A DNA stretch of 64,000 nucleotides from JAKFDI01 sp036676235 (GCA_036676235.1 JAKFDI010000014.1:1-64000); one strand, 5' to 3'. Shown: positions 42,499 through 52,539, counted from the first letter of the stretch. Numbers and translations are program-made. Notes: a model not told the origin generated them from the letters alone.

Positions 42499-43494
42499 TC
42501 AGCGCCGCTCCACGATCAAGGGCACCAGCCGCAGTTCGTCGCGCACCCGGTCGGCCGCAGCCTGCGCCTCGTCGCGGCTCGCATACGGGCCGGCCTGCAA
42601 CCTGAAGATCGCGGCGTCGTCGAAGATGCCGAGCCGCGGCGCCAGCCAGCCGTGGTCGGCTGCGACGCTGCGCTGAAAGCGCTCGGCACCGTCACGCTGA
42701 CGATAGGCACCGAGTTGCACCCAGAAGCCGGCCGCGGCGTCTGCGGATGCCGGTGCGGCTTGATCCGCCGGGCGGACGGCCGCGACCTGATGGACCGCCT
42801 CCGCGGGCACTTCGATCGCCGCGTTCGGCGCCATCTCCAACGGCGCGGCGCGTGCCTCCATCACCGCCGGCGGTGCATCGTCCGATCCGCCGCGCCGCCA
42901 CGCGCCGCTCGCGATCTCATCGTGGGTGATGCGCGTCACCTCCACGCGGCCGATGTGGTTCAGCAGGCCGAGCTTCGAGGCCGCCGCGTAGCTCAGGTCG
43001 ATGATGCGGCCGGGATGGAACGGCCCGCGGTCGTTCACCCGCACGATCACCTCGCGCCCGTTGGCGAGGTTGCGCACGCGCGCATAGCTCGGCAGCGGCA
43101 TGGTGGGGTGCGCCGCCGTCATCGCGTACATGTCGTAGGTCTCGCCGTTGGCCGTCTGCCGGCCATGGAACTTCTTGCCGTACCACGACGCGAGGCCGCG
43201 CTGCTTCATCGGCTCGTCGCCCGCCACCGGCGTGTAGCTGCGCCCGAGCACGCGATAGGGTTTGTTCGGCCCGCCGCTGCGGATGTGCTCGATCACCGGC
43301 TCGGCATCGGGCAGGCTGTCGACGCCCTGCGGCGGGTTGCTGTGAGCGCCGTCGCGCTCCCACGAAGGCGCCGCACCGGAGCGCGCCACCACGCCGTCTT
43401 GCGACCTCGGCGTGCCGGCACAGCCGACAAGCGTCGCCACGCCGAGCAGCGCCGCCATGCGCAACCAAGGACTCCATCGTTCAGACCCATGCAC
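42499..43494 (-). CDS. rlpA: Septal ring lytic transglycosylase RlpA-family lipoprotein
   Basis: A 331-residue outer-membrane lipoprotein that degrades denuded peptidoglycan at division sites. GTG at 43494 has AAAGGAG eight bases upstream and gives a lipobox LVGCAG. The double-psi barrel is GLASWYGKKFHGRQTANGE, AHPTMPLPSYARVRN, GREVIVRVNDRGPFHPGR (catalytic Asp region), and a SPOR domain (FWVQLGAYRQRDGAERFQRS) binds denuded glycan at the C terminus. It is convergent with the HlyIII gene. Confidence 0.92.
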   Translation of the reverse strand: MHGSERWSPWLRMAALLGVATLVGCAGTPRSQDGVVARSGAAPSWERDGAHSNPPQGVDSLPDAEPVIEHIRSGGPNKPYRVLGRSYTPVAGDEPMKQRGLASWYGKKFHGRQTANGETYDMYAMTAAHPTMPLPSYARVRNLANGREVIVRVNDRGPFHPGRIIDLSYAAASKLGLLNHIGRVEVTRITHDEIASGAWRRGGSDDAPPAVMEARAAPLEMAPNAAIEVPAEAVHQVAAVRPADQAAPASADAAAGFWVQLGAYRQRDGAERFQRSVAADHGWLAPRLGIFDDAAIFRLQAGPYASRDEAQAAADRVRDELRLVPLIVERR

Positions 43495-43638
43495 GCCGGG
43501 AACTCCTTTCTTGCCGCGAATCGGCCGCAGGCTAACACCGCAAGCCGCCCCGCTCGCCTGCAGCAATACCGCCGCGCCGATGATCGTGAATCGTGCGCGG
43601 CATCGAGCGCGGCGCGGCCAAGGTGGATGCCGCCGACG

Positions 43639-44247
43639 CTACTTGCCCGATGCCGCGCGGTCGATCTGTTCGGCCAACTTGTCCGGCCGCGTCGCCTGCT
43701 CCAGCACCGAAAGCGTCGGGTCGTCGATCGGCACGCCGACCTTCTCGCAGATGCGTTCGAGCAGGCGCAGCATCTTGGTGTTCTCCTGTTCGGTCAGCAG
43801 GTTGATCTGGAGATCGAGCGCGTTCTGCCGCTCGGCGAGGCGCGACTCTTCGTTCTGGCTGATCAGGATGAAGGTGGCGAGAAAGATCGCCTCGAGCGAC
43901 ACCACCAGCGTCAGCAGCGTGAACGGAAACGGATCGAAGTGCGCCTGCCCCGGCCAGGTGTTGAAGCCGATCCACAGCGCGAAGAAGACCGCGTGCGCTG
44001 CCGCGAAGCGCACCGTGCCGCAACACGCGGCAATGCCTTGCGCGATCTGCGCCGTGCGCGTCTGGTTGGCGCGCGCCGCGGCTTCGAGGTGAACGATGGC
44101 GCGCACGTTGCGCTCGGTGAGATCCGCCACCGAGCGCATGGAGCGGTAGTCGCCGCCGTGCCCGCGCTTGTGCGTTGGCTTGTTCGATGCGTGGTGCGGC
44201 GCCGCCGCGTGGCGAGCGTCCGATGATGAAGACGCCATCGGATTCAT
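43639..44247 (-). CDS. DUF1003 family membrane protein
   Basis: A 202-residue protein with a DUF1003 core: two transmembrane helices (GTVRFAAAHAVFFALWIGFN and PFTLLTLVVSLEAIFLATF), the conserved turn FDPFPF, ISQNEESRLAERQNALDLQI and a coiled acidic end. Its function is unknown. The start (MNPMASSSSDARHA) has no strong Shine-Dalgarno, so residue 1 or 4 may be used. It is divergent from the exoprotein gene at 44575. Confidence 0.88.
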   Translation of the reverse strand: MNPMASSSSDARHAAAPHHASNKPTHKRGHGGDYRSMRSVADLTERNVRAIVHLEAAARANQTRTAQIAQGIAACCGTVRFAAAHAVFFALWIGFNTWPGQAHFDPFPFTLLTLVVSLEAIFLATFILISQNEESRLAERQNALDLQINLLTEQENTKMLRLLERICEKVGVPIDDPTLSVLEQATRPDKLAEQIDRAASGK

Positions 44248-44574
44248 CGGAGTTGCGATGCGTCGAGCGTAGGAGACACGCCCGGCGGCCGCGCGTCGGC
44301 GCGCGCCGCGTCTTCGCGTAGGAAGAACGCCACCACCGGATGAATCGCGCCCGAGCGATCAACTGCTTTGTGCGCAAACAAGAATCGCATGCCGTGCATA
44401 GCGGACGAAAGCCCGGTATTCGACGCGCACTTCCACTCTTCATTGCCGGCCCGCGCTTCTAGGATGAATCGCAAGTGATGCCGTTGGGCGCCGGGGGGCG
44501 GCGGCATCAAAGGAACCGGTTCAGTTTTCCCCGCACCACTGCAGCGCCATGGCCGCTGCGCAACAGGGGAAGAG
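44248..44574. other. Intergenic region before the TpsA gene
   Basis: These 327 bp between divergent genes have a lower GC content near 44340-44460. A 10-bp palindrome GAACCGGTTC lies at 44513-44522. The Shine-Dalgarno for the exoprotein is GGGGAAGAG directly before ATG 44575. No promoter pair was convincing. An open frame at 44244-44510 is not supported. Confidence 0.5.
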
Positions 44575-47500
44575 ATGAATCGCAGCTACCGCCTCGTATG
44601 GAGCCGCGCCCATGGTTCATGGGTAGCCGCTTCCGAAAACACACGCTCGCGCAGCGGCAAGTCCGGGCGCACGGCGCGGCCCGCGCGCAGGGCCTGGTTG
44701 CTGGCACTGCCGCTCGGCATGCCGCTCTTCGCCGGCGCCGCACCGCCCGTTGGCAGCACCACGGGCCCGACCGGCGGGCACGTCACCGTCGGCGTCGGCA
44801 GCATCACGCAGGGCCAGCACACCACCACGATCCGCCAAGGCAGCCAGAACCTGTCGCTGGGCTGGCAGACCTTCAACGTCGGCGCGAACGACACGGTCAA
44901 CTTCGTGCAGCCGAATGCGCAGGCGATTGCCGTCAACCGCATTGCCGACACCCGCGGCAGCGTGATCCTCGGTCGCCTCAACGCCAACGGCCAGGTCTTT
45001 CTCATCAACCCGAACGGCGTGCTGTTCGGCCGCGGTGCGCAGGTGAATGTGGGCGGGCTCGTGGCCTCCACACTGAACGTTGCCGACAGCGAACTCGGCA
45101 GCGGCACGTTCCACTTCAGCGCGGACAGCACAGGCACGGGCACGGGCCGCGTCGTCAACCAGGGCACGATCACCGCCGCGCCGGGCGGCTATGTGGCGCT
45201 GCTGGGCCACGCCGCATCGAACCAGGGCACGATCTCGGCGCCCGCCGGCACGGCGGCACTGGCCGGCGGCGAGGCCGTCACCCTGCGCTTCGACGGCAAC
45301 CATCTGCTCGACATGCAGGTGGACCGCAGCACGCTCGATACCTTGGCCGAGAACCGGCAATTGATCGTCGCCGACGGCGGCCAGGTGCTGATGAGCGCCG
45401 GCGCCCGCGACAGCCTGCTGGCCAGCGTGGTCAACAACAGCGGCGTGATCCAGGCGCGCACGGTCAAACACCGGGACGGCAAGATCGTGCTGCTCGGCGG
45501 CATGGCCGCAGGCAGGACGAAGGTGGCCGGCACGCTGGACGCCTCGGCGCCGAGCGGCGGCGACGGCGGCTTCATCGAGACCTCGGCCGCGCAGGTGCAG
45601 GTGGCCGACGGCGCGAAGATCACCACCCGAGCCAGCGACGGCCAGACCGGCACCTGGCTGATCGACCCGACCGACTTCACCATTGCCGCCGGCAGCGGTG
45701 CCTCGACGAGCTCGAGCATTGGCGCCGACACGCTCTCCAGCAATCTGGGCAGCAATAACGTCAGGATCGAAACCGTTGCCAGCGGCTCGGAAAACGGCGA
45801 CATCCACGTCAACAGCGCCGTCAGCTGGAGCGCAAACGAGCTGACGCTGAGCGCGCACGGCGACATCAACATCAATGCCAGCCTGAACGGCTCCGGCACG
45901 GCCAAGCTCGCGCTGGAATACGGGCAGAGTGCGGTAGCCGCCGCCAATATTGCCGATTACCACGTCAATGCCACAGTCAGCCTCGCTGCCGGCTACAACT
46001 TCAGTACCAAATTGGGTAGTGATGGCACCGTAGTGCAGTACCAAGTCATCACTGACCTGGGAGCGATGGGATCCGTTACCGGCACCGATCTGCAAGGCAT
46101 CAACGGCAATTTGGCCGGCAACTATGTGCTGGGCGAGAATATCGACGCCAGTACGACCAGCGGCTGGAATAACGGGGCGGGCTTTGCGCCAATCATGGCG
46201 TCTGTAGCCAATCCCAATCCAAATCCCATGTGTCCACCAATATGTGGCCCGCTGCCGCCCCTAGTAACTCCTTTTACCGGCACGTTTGATGGTTTGGGCA
46301 ATACCATCAACAACCTTACTATCAACCTGCCCGCAAACGATTATGTCGGTCTGTTCGGGCAGGCGAGCGGCGCCGAGATTCGCAATGTCGGTCTGCTTGG
46401 CGGCAGTATTAAGGGTCGAAGCTACGTGGGCGGTTTGGTGGGGCGTGACAACGACGGCATCATCGCCCGAGCTTATGCCACCGGCATGGTCACCGGAAGT
46501 CAGGCCATCGGTGGCCTGGTGGGGAGTAGCAGGGGCAGCACGATCACCGAATCCTATGCCACCGGCGAGGTCATCGGCAGCGCCGGTTATGTCGGAGGGC
46601 TGGTCGGAGAGCTCGGCACTAGCGGCTCGACGATTACTGATGCCTACGCTACCGGTTCGGTCCGCGGTACATACAACGTCGGCGGTTTGGTCGGATTCAG
46701 CGCCGGTTCGATTAATGGGGCATATGCCGCCGGCGCGGTCACCGGCAACAGCGTCGATGTCGGCGGCCTAGTCGGAAGAAACATCAGTGGGGGCGTGATC
46801 ACCAACGGCTACTGGGACAGCTACAGCACCGGTATGGCCGGTGTTGGAGTGAACTCCGGTACCGGCAGCATCACCGCCATCACCAGCGACCCATCCCAAT
46901 CCGGCGCCGCCAACTACGCCTTCAAGCCAAGCGCCTACGCCGGCTTCGACTTCACGCCGGGCACCGGTGCGTGGTTCATGGTCAACGGCGGCACCCGGCC
47001 GTTCCTGCAATCCGAATACAGCACCACCATCGGCAACACGCATCAGTTGCAGCTGATGGCGATGAACCTGGCGGCCAGCTACACCCTTACCGGCAACCTC
47101 GACGCCAGCGCCACCGCCCGCGCGGTCAACAGCGGAGCGGCCGCTGATGCCTCGGGAATGTGGAGCAACGCCGGGTTCAAACCGATCGGCGACAGCTTCC
47201 CCAACTGGTTCAGCGGCAGTTTCGACGGCCTCGGCCACACGATCTCAGGCTTGACCATCAACCGCCCGAGCACTGATTACGTCGGTCTGTTCGGCGCCAC
47301 GCTCAGCAGCTCGATCAGCCATGTCGGCTTGCTCGGCGGCAGCGTGGTCGGTCGCACCCAGGTGGGTAGCTTGGTCGGGCGCAACAACGGACAGGTCGAT
47401 CACGCCTATGCCACCGGCACGGTCAACGGCACCACCTTCGTCGGCGGCCTGGTCGGATTCAGCGCCGGCAGCATCGCCAACGCATATGCCACCGGCGCAG

Positions 47501-50229
47501 TCACCGGCATCAGCGATGTCGGCGGACTGGTGGGGCGCAGCGAGAACGGCACGATCAGCCAGGCCTATGCCATGGGCGCAGTCAGTGGCCAAGACAACGT
47601 CGGTGGTTTGATCGGCACCAATTGGTACAGCACGATCAGCCAGGCGTACGCGACCGGTCAAATCGTCGGCACTGGCGCAAACGCTGGTGGTCTGGTTGGC
47701 TGGAACAACTCAGGCACAACCACCAACAGCTACTGGGCCACGGACACCACGGCCCAAGCGACCAGCGACGGCGGCACCGGCATGTCCGCTGCGGGCCTGG
47801 TCGCCGCGCTGCCGGCCGGCTTCGACGCGGCCGTCTGGGGCAACCAGAACAACCAGACCACGCCCTATCTGCTGGGCAACATCGGCCCGGTGTTCGTCGC
47901 CGGCGGCGGCAGCACGCTGTACACGCCGGTGTTCGCGCTGAGCCAGTTGCAGGCGATCGACAGCGGCGTCAGCAGCTTGGCGGGCAGCTACGCGCTGTTC
48001 GCCGACATCGATGCCGCCGCCACCAGCGGCTGGAACGGCGGCGCCGGGTTTAATCCGATCGGCGACTACATCACGAGTTTCACCGGCATCTTCGACGGCC
48101 TCGGCCACACCATCAGCGGCTTGACCATCAACCGGCCAACGACCTTTGATATCGGTCTGTTCGGTTTCATTGCCAGTGGCAGCGAAATTCGCAATATTGG
48201 CCTTAACGGCGCCAGTGTGACGGGTCAGGAAACGGTCGGCGGCTTGGTCGGATACAACCGCTCCAGTACGGTCCGCAACGCCTATGCCACCGGCACGGTC
48301 AACGGCAACCGCACCGTCGGCGGTCTGGTCGGATACGCATATCAGGGCACGATTGACAACGCCTATGCGACCGGCACGGTCAGCGGCACGGCCGACAGCA
48401 TCGGCGGCCTGGTTGGGGGCTCCTACCAGGGCACGATCAGCCATGCGTATGCGACCGGCACGGTCAGCGGCACGAGCAGAGTGGGCGGCCTGGTCGGCGA
48501 CAACAACAGCGCGGTCAGCCAGTCGTATGCCACTGGAGCGGTCAGCGGTAGTGCCACCTATGTCGGCGGGCTGATCGGGGCCAACAACGCTCCTGCTTCC
48601 ATCACCACCAGCTACTGGGACACGCAAACCACCGGCCAGAACCACAGCGCCGGCAGTGCCGACAGCTTTGGCCTGAGCTCCGCGGACATGCTGAAGGCCA
48701 GCAGCTTTGCCGGCTGGGGCCTCGCCACGACCGGTGGCAGCAACGCCATCTGGCGCATCTACGAAGGCCAGACCAGCCCGCTGCTGCGCCGCTTCATGAC
48801 CACGCTGACGGTGACCGCGAACGACGTCGCCACCACCTACAACGGCGGGGCGTGGACCGGCAGCGCCGGCTACACCACCGGCGCATTGACACCGACGGCG
48901 TGGCTGCCATCCGCCACGGTCGATTCGAGCCTGATCCTGGGCAGCGTGGGCACCGGCACACCGGCGATCAACGCGGGCAGCTATGCCATCGACGGCGGGC
49001 TGTCGTCGGGCCAGCTCGGCTACGACATCGCGTTTACCGGCGGCACGCTCACCATCGCCAAGGCGGCGCTGGAGCTTTCCACCAGTGCCGTCGCGAAGAC
49101 CTACGACGGCACGCTGCTCGCCGCCGGCACGGCCGTGGTCAGGAACGGCACGCTGTTCGCCGCCGACACGCTCGGCGGCGGCAGCTTCGCGTTCACGGAC
49201 AAGAACGTCGGCATCGGCAAGACGGTCACCGTGTCGGGCGTGACGGTGAGCGACGGCAACGGCGGCGGCAACTACGAGGTCACCTACGTGGACAACACGG
49301 CGAGCACCATCAGCGCCAAGGCGATCACGGTCAGCGCGACCGGCGTGAACAAGGTGTATGACGGCAGCGTCGCGGCATCCGCCGCACTGGCCGGCACCGG
49401 CCTCGTGACGGGCGACGTGGTCAGCTTCGGCGGCACCGCCACCTTCGACGACAAGAACGCCGGCACCGGCAAGACCGTCACGGTCAATGGCATCACCGCC
49501 AGCGGCGCGGATGCGGGCAACTACACGTTCAACACCACGTCCGGCACCACCGCGGATATCGCGGCCAAGGTGATTGCGGTCAACGCGGCCGGTGTCGACA
49601 AGGTGTACGACGGCGGCACCGCGGCGCAAGCGGCGTTGGTAGGCAACGGCGCGATTGACGGCGACACGGTGGCCTTCGACGGCATCGCAAACTTCGACGA
49701 TCGGAACGTGGGCACCGGCAAGACGCTCACGGTGAGCGGCATCACAGCCAGCGGCGCCGACGCGGGCAACTACAGCTTCGCTGCCACGGCGAGCGCCACC
49801 GCGGACATCACGCCGGCCACGCTGACCTACCACGCCGCGCCGGCCTCGATCGAAGCCGGCCAGAACCTTGCGGGCCTGGCCGGCACGGTCGCCGGCCTGG
49901 TCGGTGGCGAGACCTTGGCCGCCGCAACCACCGGCACGCTGACCTGGACCACGCTGGCGACGGCCGCCAGCGCCCCTGGCCACTATGTGATCGCCGGCGG
50001 CGGGCTGAGTGCGGGCAACTATGTCTTCGCGCAGGCGCCCGGCAACGCAGGTGCACTGACCGTGCTTGCCGGCGAACCTGTCGTGCCTGACCTGCCCACC
50101 TTGGCTGAAGTACCCGTCATTGCCGCGCTGCAGCGTGAGCTGATGCATGCGTCCGGCGAGTCAGATCCCTGGGCGGAGAAAGTGAAAGTGCCGATGCGTG
50201 TGATCGGCACAGGCATTCGCCTGCCCTGA
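44575..50229 (+). CDS. Two-partner secretion exoprotein (TpsA), FHA/GLUG/YDG repeats
   Basis: An 1884-residue secreted surface protein. Residues 1-57 are an extended signal peptide (MNRSYRLVWSRAHGSWVAAS...). Then comes the TPS filamentous-haemagglutinin domain (about 60-330; RIADTRGSVILGRLNANGQV, INPNGVLFG). Three long modules of GLUG repeats follow (YATG.V.G...GGLVG units; about residues 490-756, 812-1065 and 1118-1358), each ending in a SYWD-type tail, then MBG and YDG repeats (KTYDG, KVYDG, KVYDG near 1500, 1590, 1675). Only two cysteines were found (553 and 557). It overlaps the TpsB gene by one base. Confidence 0.93.
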   Translation: MNRSYRLVWSRAHGSWVAASENTRSRSGKSGRTARPARRAWLLALPLGMPLFAGAAPPVGSTTGPTGGHVTVGVGSITQGQHTTTIRQGSQNLSLGWQTFNVGANDTVNFVQPNAQAIAVNRIADTRGSVILGRLNANGQVFLINPNGVLFGRGAQVNVGGLVASTLNVADSELGSGTFHFSADSTGTGTGRVVNQGTITAAPGGYVALLGHAASNQGTISAPAGTAALAGGEAVTLRFDGNHLLDMQVDRSTLDTLAENRQLIVADGGQVLMSAGARDSLLASVVNNSGVIQARTVKHRDGKIVLLGGMAAGRTKVAGTLDASAPSGGDGGFIETSAAQVQVADGAKITTRASDGQTGTWLIDPTDFTIAAGSGASTSSSIGADTLSSNLGSNNVRIETVASGSENGDIHVNSAVSWSANELTLSAHGDININASLNGSGTAKLALEYGQSAVAAANIADYHVNATVSLAAGYNFSTKLGSDGTVVQYQVITDLGAMGSVTGTDLQGINGNLAGNYVLGENIDASTTSGWNNGAGFAPIMASVANPNPNPMCPPICGPLPPLVTPFTGTFDGLGNTINNLTINLPANDYVGLFGQASGAEIRNVGLLGGSIKGRSYVGGLVGRDNDGIIARAYATGMVTGSQAIGGLVGSSRGSTITESYATGEVIGSAGYVGGLVGELGTSGSTITDAYATGSVRGTYNVGGLVGFSAGSINGAYAAGAVTGNSVDVGGLVGRNISGGVITNGYWDSYSTGMAGVGVNSGTGSITAITSDPSQSGAANYAFKPSAYAGFDFTPGTGAWFMVNGGTRPFLQSEYSTTIGNTHQLQLMAMNLAASYTLTGNLDASATARAVNSGAAADASGMWSNAGFKPIGDSFPNWFSGSFDGLGHTISGLTINRPSTDYVGLFGATLSSSISHVGLLGGSVVGRTQVGSLVGRNNGQVDHAYATGTVNGTTFVGGLVGFSAGSIANAYATGAVTGISDVGGLVGRSENGTISQAYAMGAVSGQDNVGGLIGTNWYSTISQAYATGQIVGTGANAGGLVGWNNSGTTTNSYWATDTTAQATSDGGTGMSAAGLVAALPAGFDAAVWGNQNNQTTPYLLGNIGPVFVAGGGSTLYTPVFALSQLQAIDSGVSSLAGSYALFADIDAAATSGWNGGAGFNPIGDYITSFTGIFDGLGHTISGLTINRPTTFDIGLFGFIASGSEIRNIGLNGASVTGQETVGGLVGYNRSSTVRNAYATGTVNGNRTVGGLVGYAYQGTIDNAYATGTVSGTADSIGGLVGGSYQGTISHAYATGTVSGTSRVGGLVGDNNSAVSQSYATGAVSGSATYVGGLIGANNAPASITTSYWDTQTTGQNHSAGSADSFGLSSADMLKASSFAGWGLATTGGSNAIWRIYEGQTSPLLRRFMTTLTVTANDVATTYNGGAWTGSAGYTTGALTPTAWLPSATVDSSLILGSVGTGTPAINAGSYAIDGGLSSGQLGYDIAFTGGTLTIAKAALELSTSAVAKTYDGTLLAAGTAVVRNGTLFAADTLGGGSFAFTDKNVGIGKTVTVSGVTVSDGNGGGNYEVTYVDNTASTISAKAITVSATGVNKVYDGSVAASAALAGTGLVTGDVVSFGGTATFDDKNAGTGKTVTVNGITASGADAGNYTFNTTSGTTADIAAKVIAVNAAGVDKVYDGGTAAQAALVGNGAIDGDTVAFDGIANFDDRNVGTGKTLTVSGITASGADAGNYSFAATASATADITPATLTYHAAPASIEAGQNLAGLAGTVAGLVGGETLAAATTGTLTWTTLATAASAPGHYVIAGGGLSAGNYVFAQAPGNAGALTVLAGEPVVPDLPTLAEVPVIAALQRELMHASGESDPWAEKVKVPMRVIGTGIRLP

Positions 50230-51965
50230 TGCGGGACCACCCCACAAGATTTGCCGAACGACTTCTCATGCCATCACTGACCGATCTTCGTTTGCGCCCG
50301 CTGGCGCTGGTTCTGGCGGCGCTGCCGCTCGTGGCGTTGTCGCCCAGCGCATCGGCGCAGACCACGCCTCCACCCAACAGCGGCCAGTTACTGCAGCAGG
50401 TGCCGCCGCCGGCCCCGCCGCCTTCATTGAATCGCACGCCGCTTCGGATCGAGCAGGCACCGCCCGCGCCGGCCACGGATGCCACGCCGTTCGCAGTGCG
50501 CCGCATCGAGCTGGAAGGCCACACCGCTTTCGACACGGCCACCCTGCACGCCTTGGTGGCCGATGGCGAAATGGGCCAGCGGACCCTGGCGCAACTGGAT
50601 GCGCTGGCCCAGCGCCTCACCGACTGGTACCGCGCCCACGGCTACCCGCTGGCGCGTGCCGTGCTGCCGGCGCAGACGATCGTGGACGGCACCGTGCGCA
50701 TCCGGGTTCTGGAAGCCCGCTACGACACGATCCGCCTGGACAACCGCAGCCGCGTCGACGACGACGTGCTGCGCGCCACGCTGGCGCCGCTGGAGCCCGG
50801 CCAAGTCATCACGCAGGCCGCACTCGACCGCAGCCTGCTGCTGCTGAGCGACCTGCCCGGCGTGCGCCCGCAGGCCACGCTGGCACCCGGCGCGGCAGTG
50901 GGTACTTCGACGCTGTCGGTGCAGGCCGAGCCCGCCCCGATGCTGGCCGGCCATTTGAGCGCCGACAACGCGGGCAACCGCTACACCGGCCGCGTGCGCC
51001 TGGGCGCCCACCTCGACATCAACAACCCCTTGCACCGCGGCGACCGGCTCAGCGTGGGCGTGCTCAGTTCCGGCCACGGTCTCGACCACGGCCGCCTCGC
51101 CTATCAGACGGTGCTCAACGGCCAGGGCACGCAACTGGGCGCCGCCTATTCGGCGCTGCGCTACCGCCTCGGCGGGCCGCTCGAGGCGCTGGATGCGCAC
51201 GGCACGGCGCACGTGGGCAGCGTGTGGTTGTCGCATCCCTTCGTGCGCCGCGCCGACCTGCGTGTGGATGGGCGCCTGCAGTACGACCACAAGCGCCTGC
51301 GCGACGCGCTGGACAGCGCCAGTCTGCACACCGACCGGCACACCGGCAGCTGGACGGCGGGCCTTGCCGGCGAGCGCCGCGATGCCTGGGCCGGCGGCGG
51401 CCTGACCTTCGCCGAGCTGAGCCTCACCCACGGAAGCCTGGGCTTCGACGACGCCGGCGCGCAGACGGCCGACGCGGCCACCGCCCGCACGCAGGGCAGC
51501 TACACGCGCTGGAATGCCGGCCTGTCGCGCCTGCAGAACCTGAGCCGCCGCGCGCGCCTTCATCTGAGCCTGCGTGGGCAGCAGAGCAACGACAACCTCG
51601 ACTCCTCCGAACAGTTCGTTCTGGGCGGGCCGGGCAGCGTGCGCGGCTACGACGTGGGCGTGCTCGCCGGCGCCTCCGGCTGGCTCGCCACCGTGGAGCT
51701 GCGCCATGAACTGGCGCTGCCGATTCCCGGACTGAGCGAAGCGAGCCTCTTCCTCGATCACGGTGCGCTGTCGATCAATGCGCGGCCGTGGACCAACGCG
51801 CCCAACCACGCGCGGCTCAGCAGTGCGGGCGTGGGTGTGAACTGGATCGGCCCCGACCAATGGAGCGTGCGCCTGCAGGTGGCGGCGCCGGTGGGCAGCG
51901 AGCCCGAACAGATCGATGAGCCGGCCAGCGCGCGGGCGTGGTTGCAGGTGGCGCGCGGGTTTTGA
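50229..51965 (+). CDS. Two-partner secretion outer membrane transporter (TpsB; ShlB/FhaC family)
   Basis: A 578-residue Omp85-type transporter that exports the preceding TpsA through the outer membrane. After a signal peptide (VALSPSASAQ) and a Pro-rich linker come POTRA domains (AVRRIELEGHTAFDTATLH, then the ILEARYDTIRLDN type), then the 16-strand barrel (NAGNRYTGRVRLGAHLDIN, LGGPGSVRGYDVG: the conserved VRGY loop, near 475) and a C-terminal VARGF ending in the usual Phe. The start is in a TGATG overlap with the TpsA stop, so the pair is co-translated. Confidence 0.95.
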   Translation: MRDHPTRFAERLLMPSLTDLRLRPLALVLAALPLVALSPSASAQTTPPPNSGQLLQQVPPPAPPPSLNRTPLRIEQAPPAPATDATPFAVRRIELEGHTAFDTATLHALVADGEMGQRTLAQLDALAQRLTDWYRAHGYPLARAVLPAQTIVDGTVRIRVLEARYDTIRLDNRSRVDDDVLRATLAPLEPGQVITQAALDRSLLLLSDLPGVRPQATLAPGAAVGTSTLSVQAEPAPMLAGHLSADNAGNRYTGRVRLGAHLDINNPLHRGDRLSVGVLSSGHGLDHGRLAYQTVLNGQGTQLGAAYSALRYRLGGPLEALDAHGTAHVGSVWLSHPFVRRADLRVDGRLQYDHKRLRDALDSASLHTDRHTGSWTAGLAGERRDAWAGGGLTFAELSLTHGSLGFDDAGAQTADAATARTQGSYTRWNAGLSRLQNLSRRARLHLSLRGQQSNDNLDSSEQFVLGGPGSVRGYDVGVLAGASGWLATVELRHELALPIPGLSEASLFLDHGALSINARPWTNAPNHARLSSAGVGVNWIGPDQWSVRLQVAAPVGSEPEQIDEPASARAWLQVARGF

Positions 51966-52081
51966 TGCTGCCAGCTTGCGTCGACAGGCTCGGCACACGA
52001 GGACTCTTGACCTCGGCATGAAAGCCGGCAGATCGTCGCGGCACCTCACGGTGGCGCGGTTGCGAATGGGGCATCCGAAGG

Positions 52082-52157
52082 TGGTGCGCCCGGCTGGGAT
52101 CGAACCAGCAACCCCTGCCTTCGGAGGGCAGTACTCTATCCATTGAGCTACGGGCGC
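52082..52157 (-). tRNA. tRNA-Arg (anticodon CCG)
   Basis: Acceptor stem GCGCCCG/CGGGCGC, D-arm AGCTCAATGGATAGAGT, anticodon stem CTGCC/GGCAG with loop CTCCGAA (anticodon CCG), T-loop TTCGATC and encoded CCA (52082-52084). It is 116 bp after tpsB on the opposite strand. Confidence 0.97.
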
Positions 52158-52200
52158 AGAGGCGCGGATTCTACCCGCCGCCCCCGGCGCACAACGGCCG

Positions 52201-52539
52201 TCAGCCGAGCGGCGGCGGCGCGTCGTCGCGGGCGTTTCGCCGGCGAAACAGGGCCGCACGCGCGAGCAGCATGGTGGTGATGGGTGCGGTGATGGCCAGC
52301 AGGATGATGATCACCCAGGCATGCAGCGCGAGCTGCCCGCGGTGCGCCGAGAAGTAGATGACGGACGCAAGCGTCACGCTCCACGAGCCGAGCGTGTAGG
52401 CGAGCGCCGGCGGGTGCATGCGCTGGAAGTAGTCGCGAAGCCGCACCAGGCCGATCGCCCCCGTGAGCGCGGAAATGCCGCTCACGATCAGCAGCACCGA
52501 CACGACGGCCTCGACCCAGAACGGAACGATGTTGTTCAT
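52201..52539 (-). CDS. mnhG: Mrp/Pha-type cation:proton antiporter subunit G
   Basis: A 112-residue membrane protein with three helices. Family marks are TGAIGLVRLRDYFQRMHPPA, which matches the conserved MnhG/PhaG G-[LI]-R-L-x-D-x-x-x-R-x-H motif, and LHAWVIIILLAITAPITTM. It is the last of six genes in a compact operon. Its start overlaps the subunit F stop by 4 nt. The subunit belongs to the seven-subunit (here six-gene) Na+(K+)/H+ antiporter complex in the inner membrane. Confidence 0.92.
   Translation of the reverse strand: MNNIVPFWVEAVVSVLLIVSGISALTGAIGLVRLRDYFQRMHPPALAYTLGSWSVTLASVIYFSAHRGQLALHAWVIIILLAITAPITTMLLARAALFRRRNARDDAPPPLG

Noticed and set aside
44244..44510. 88-codon minus-strand frame before DUF1003
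   Set aside because: No Shine-Dalgarno, overlaps the promoter region of TpsA and lacks a recognisable pattern.
44440..44575. Cyclic-di-GMP riboswitch before TpsA
   Set aside because: The conserved GEMM core segments are missing.
46400..48600. Regularly spaced repeats resembling a CRISPR array
   Set aside because: The units are coding GLUG repeats in frame, variable in sequence and without uniform spacers.
47710..50148. 812-codon minus-strand open frame
   Set aside because: Antisense of the repeat-rich TpsA gene; repeats create an artificial long frame.
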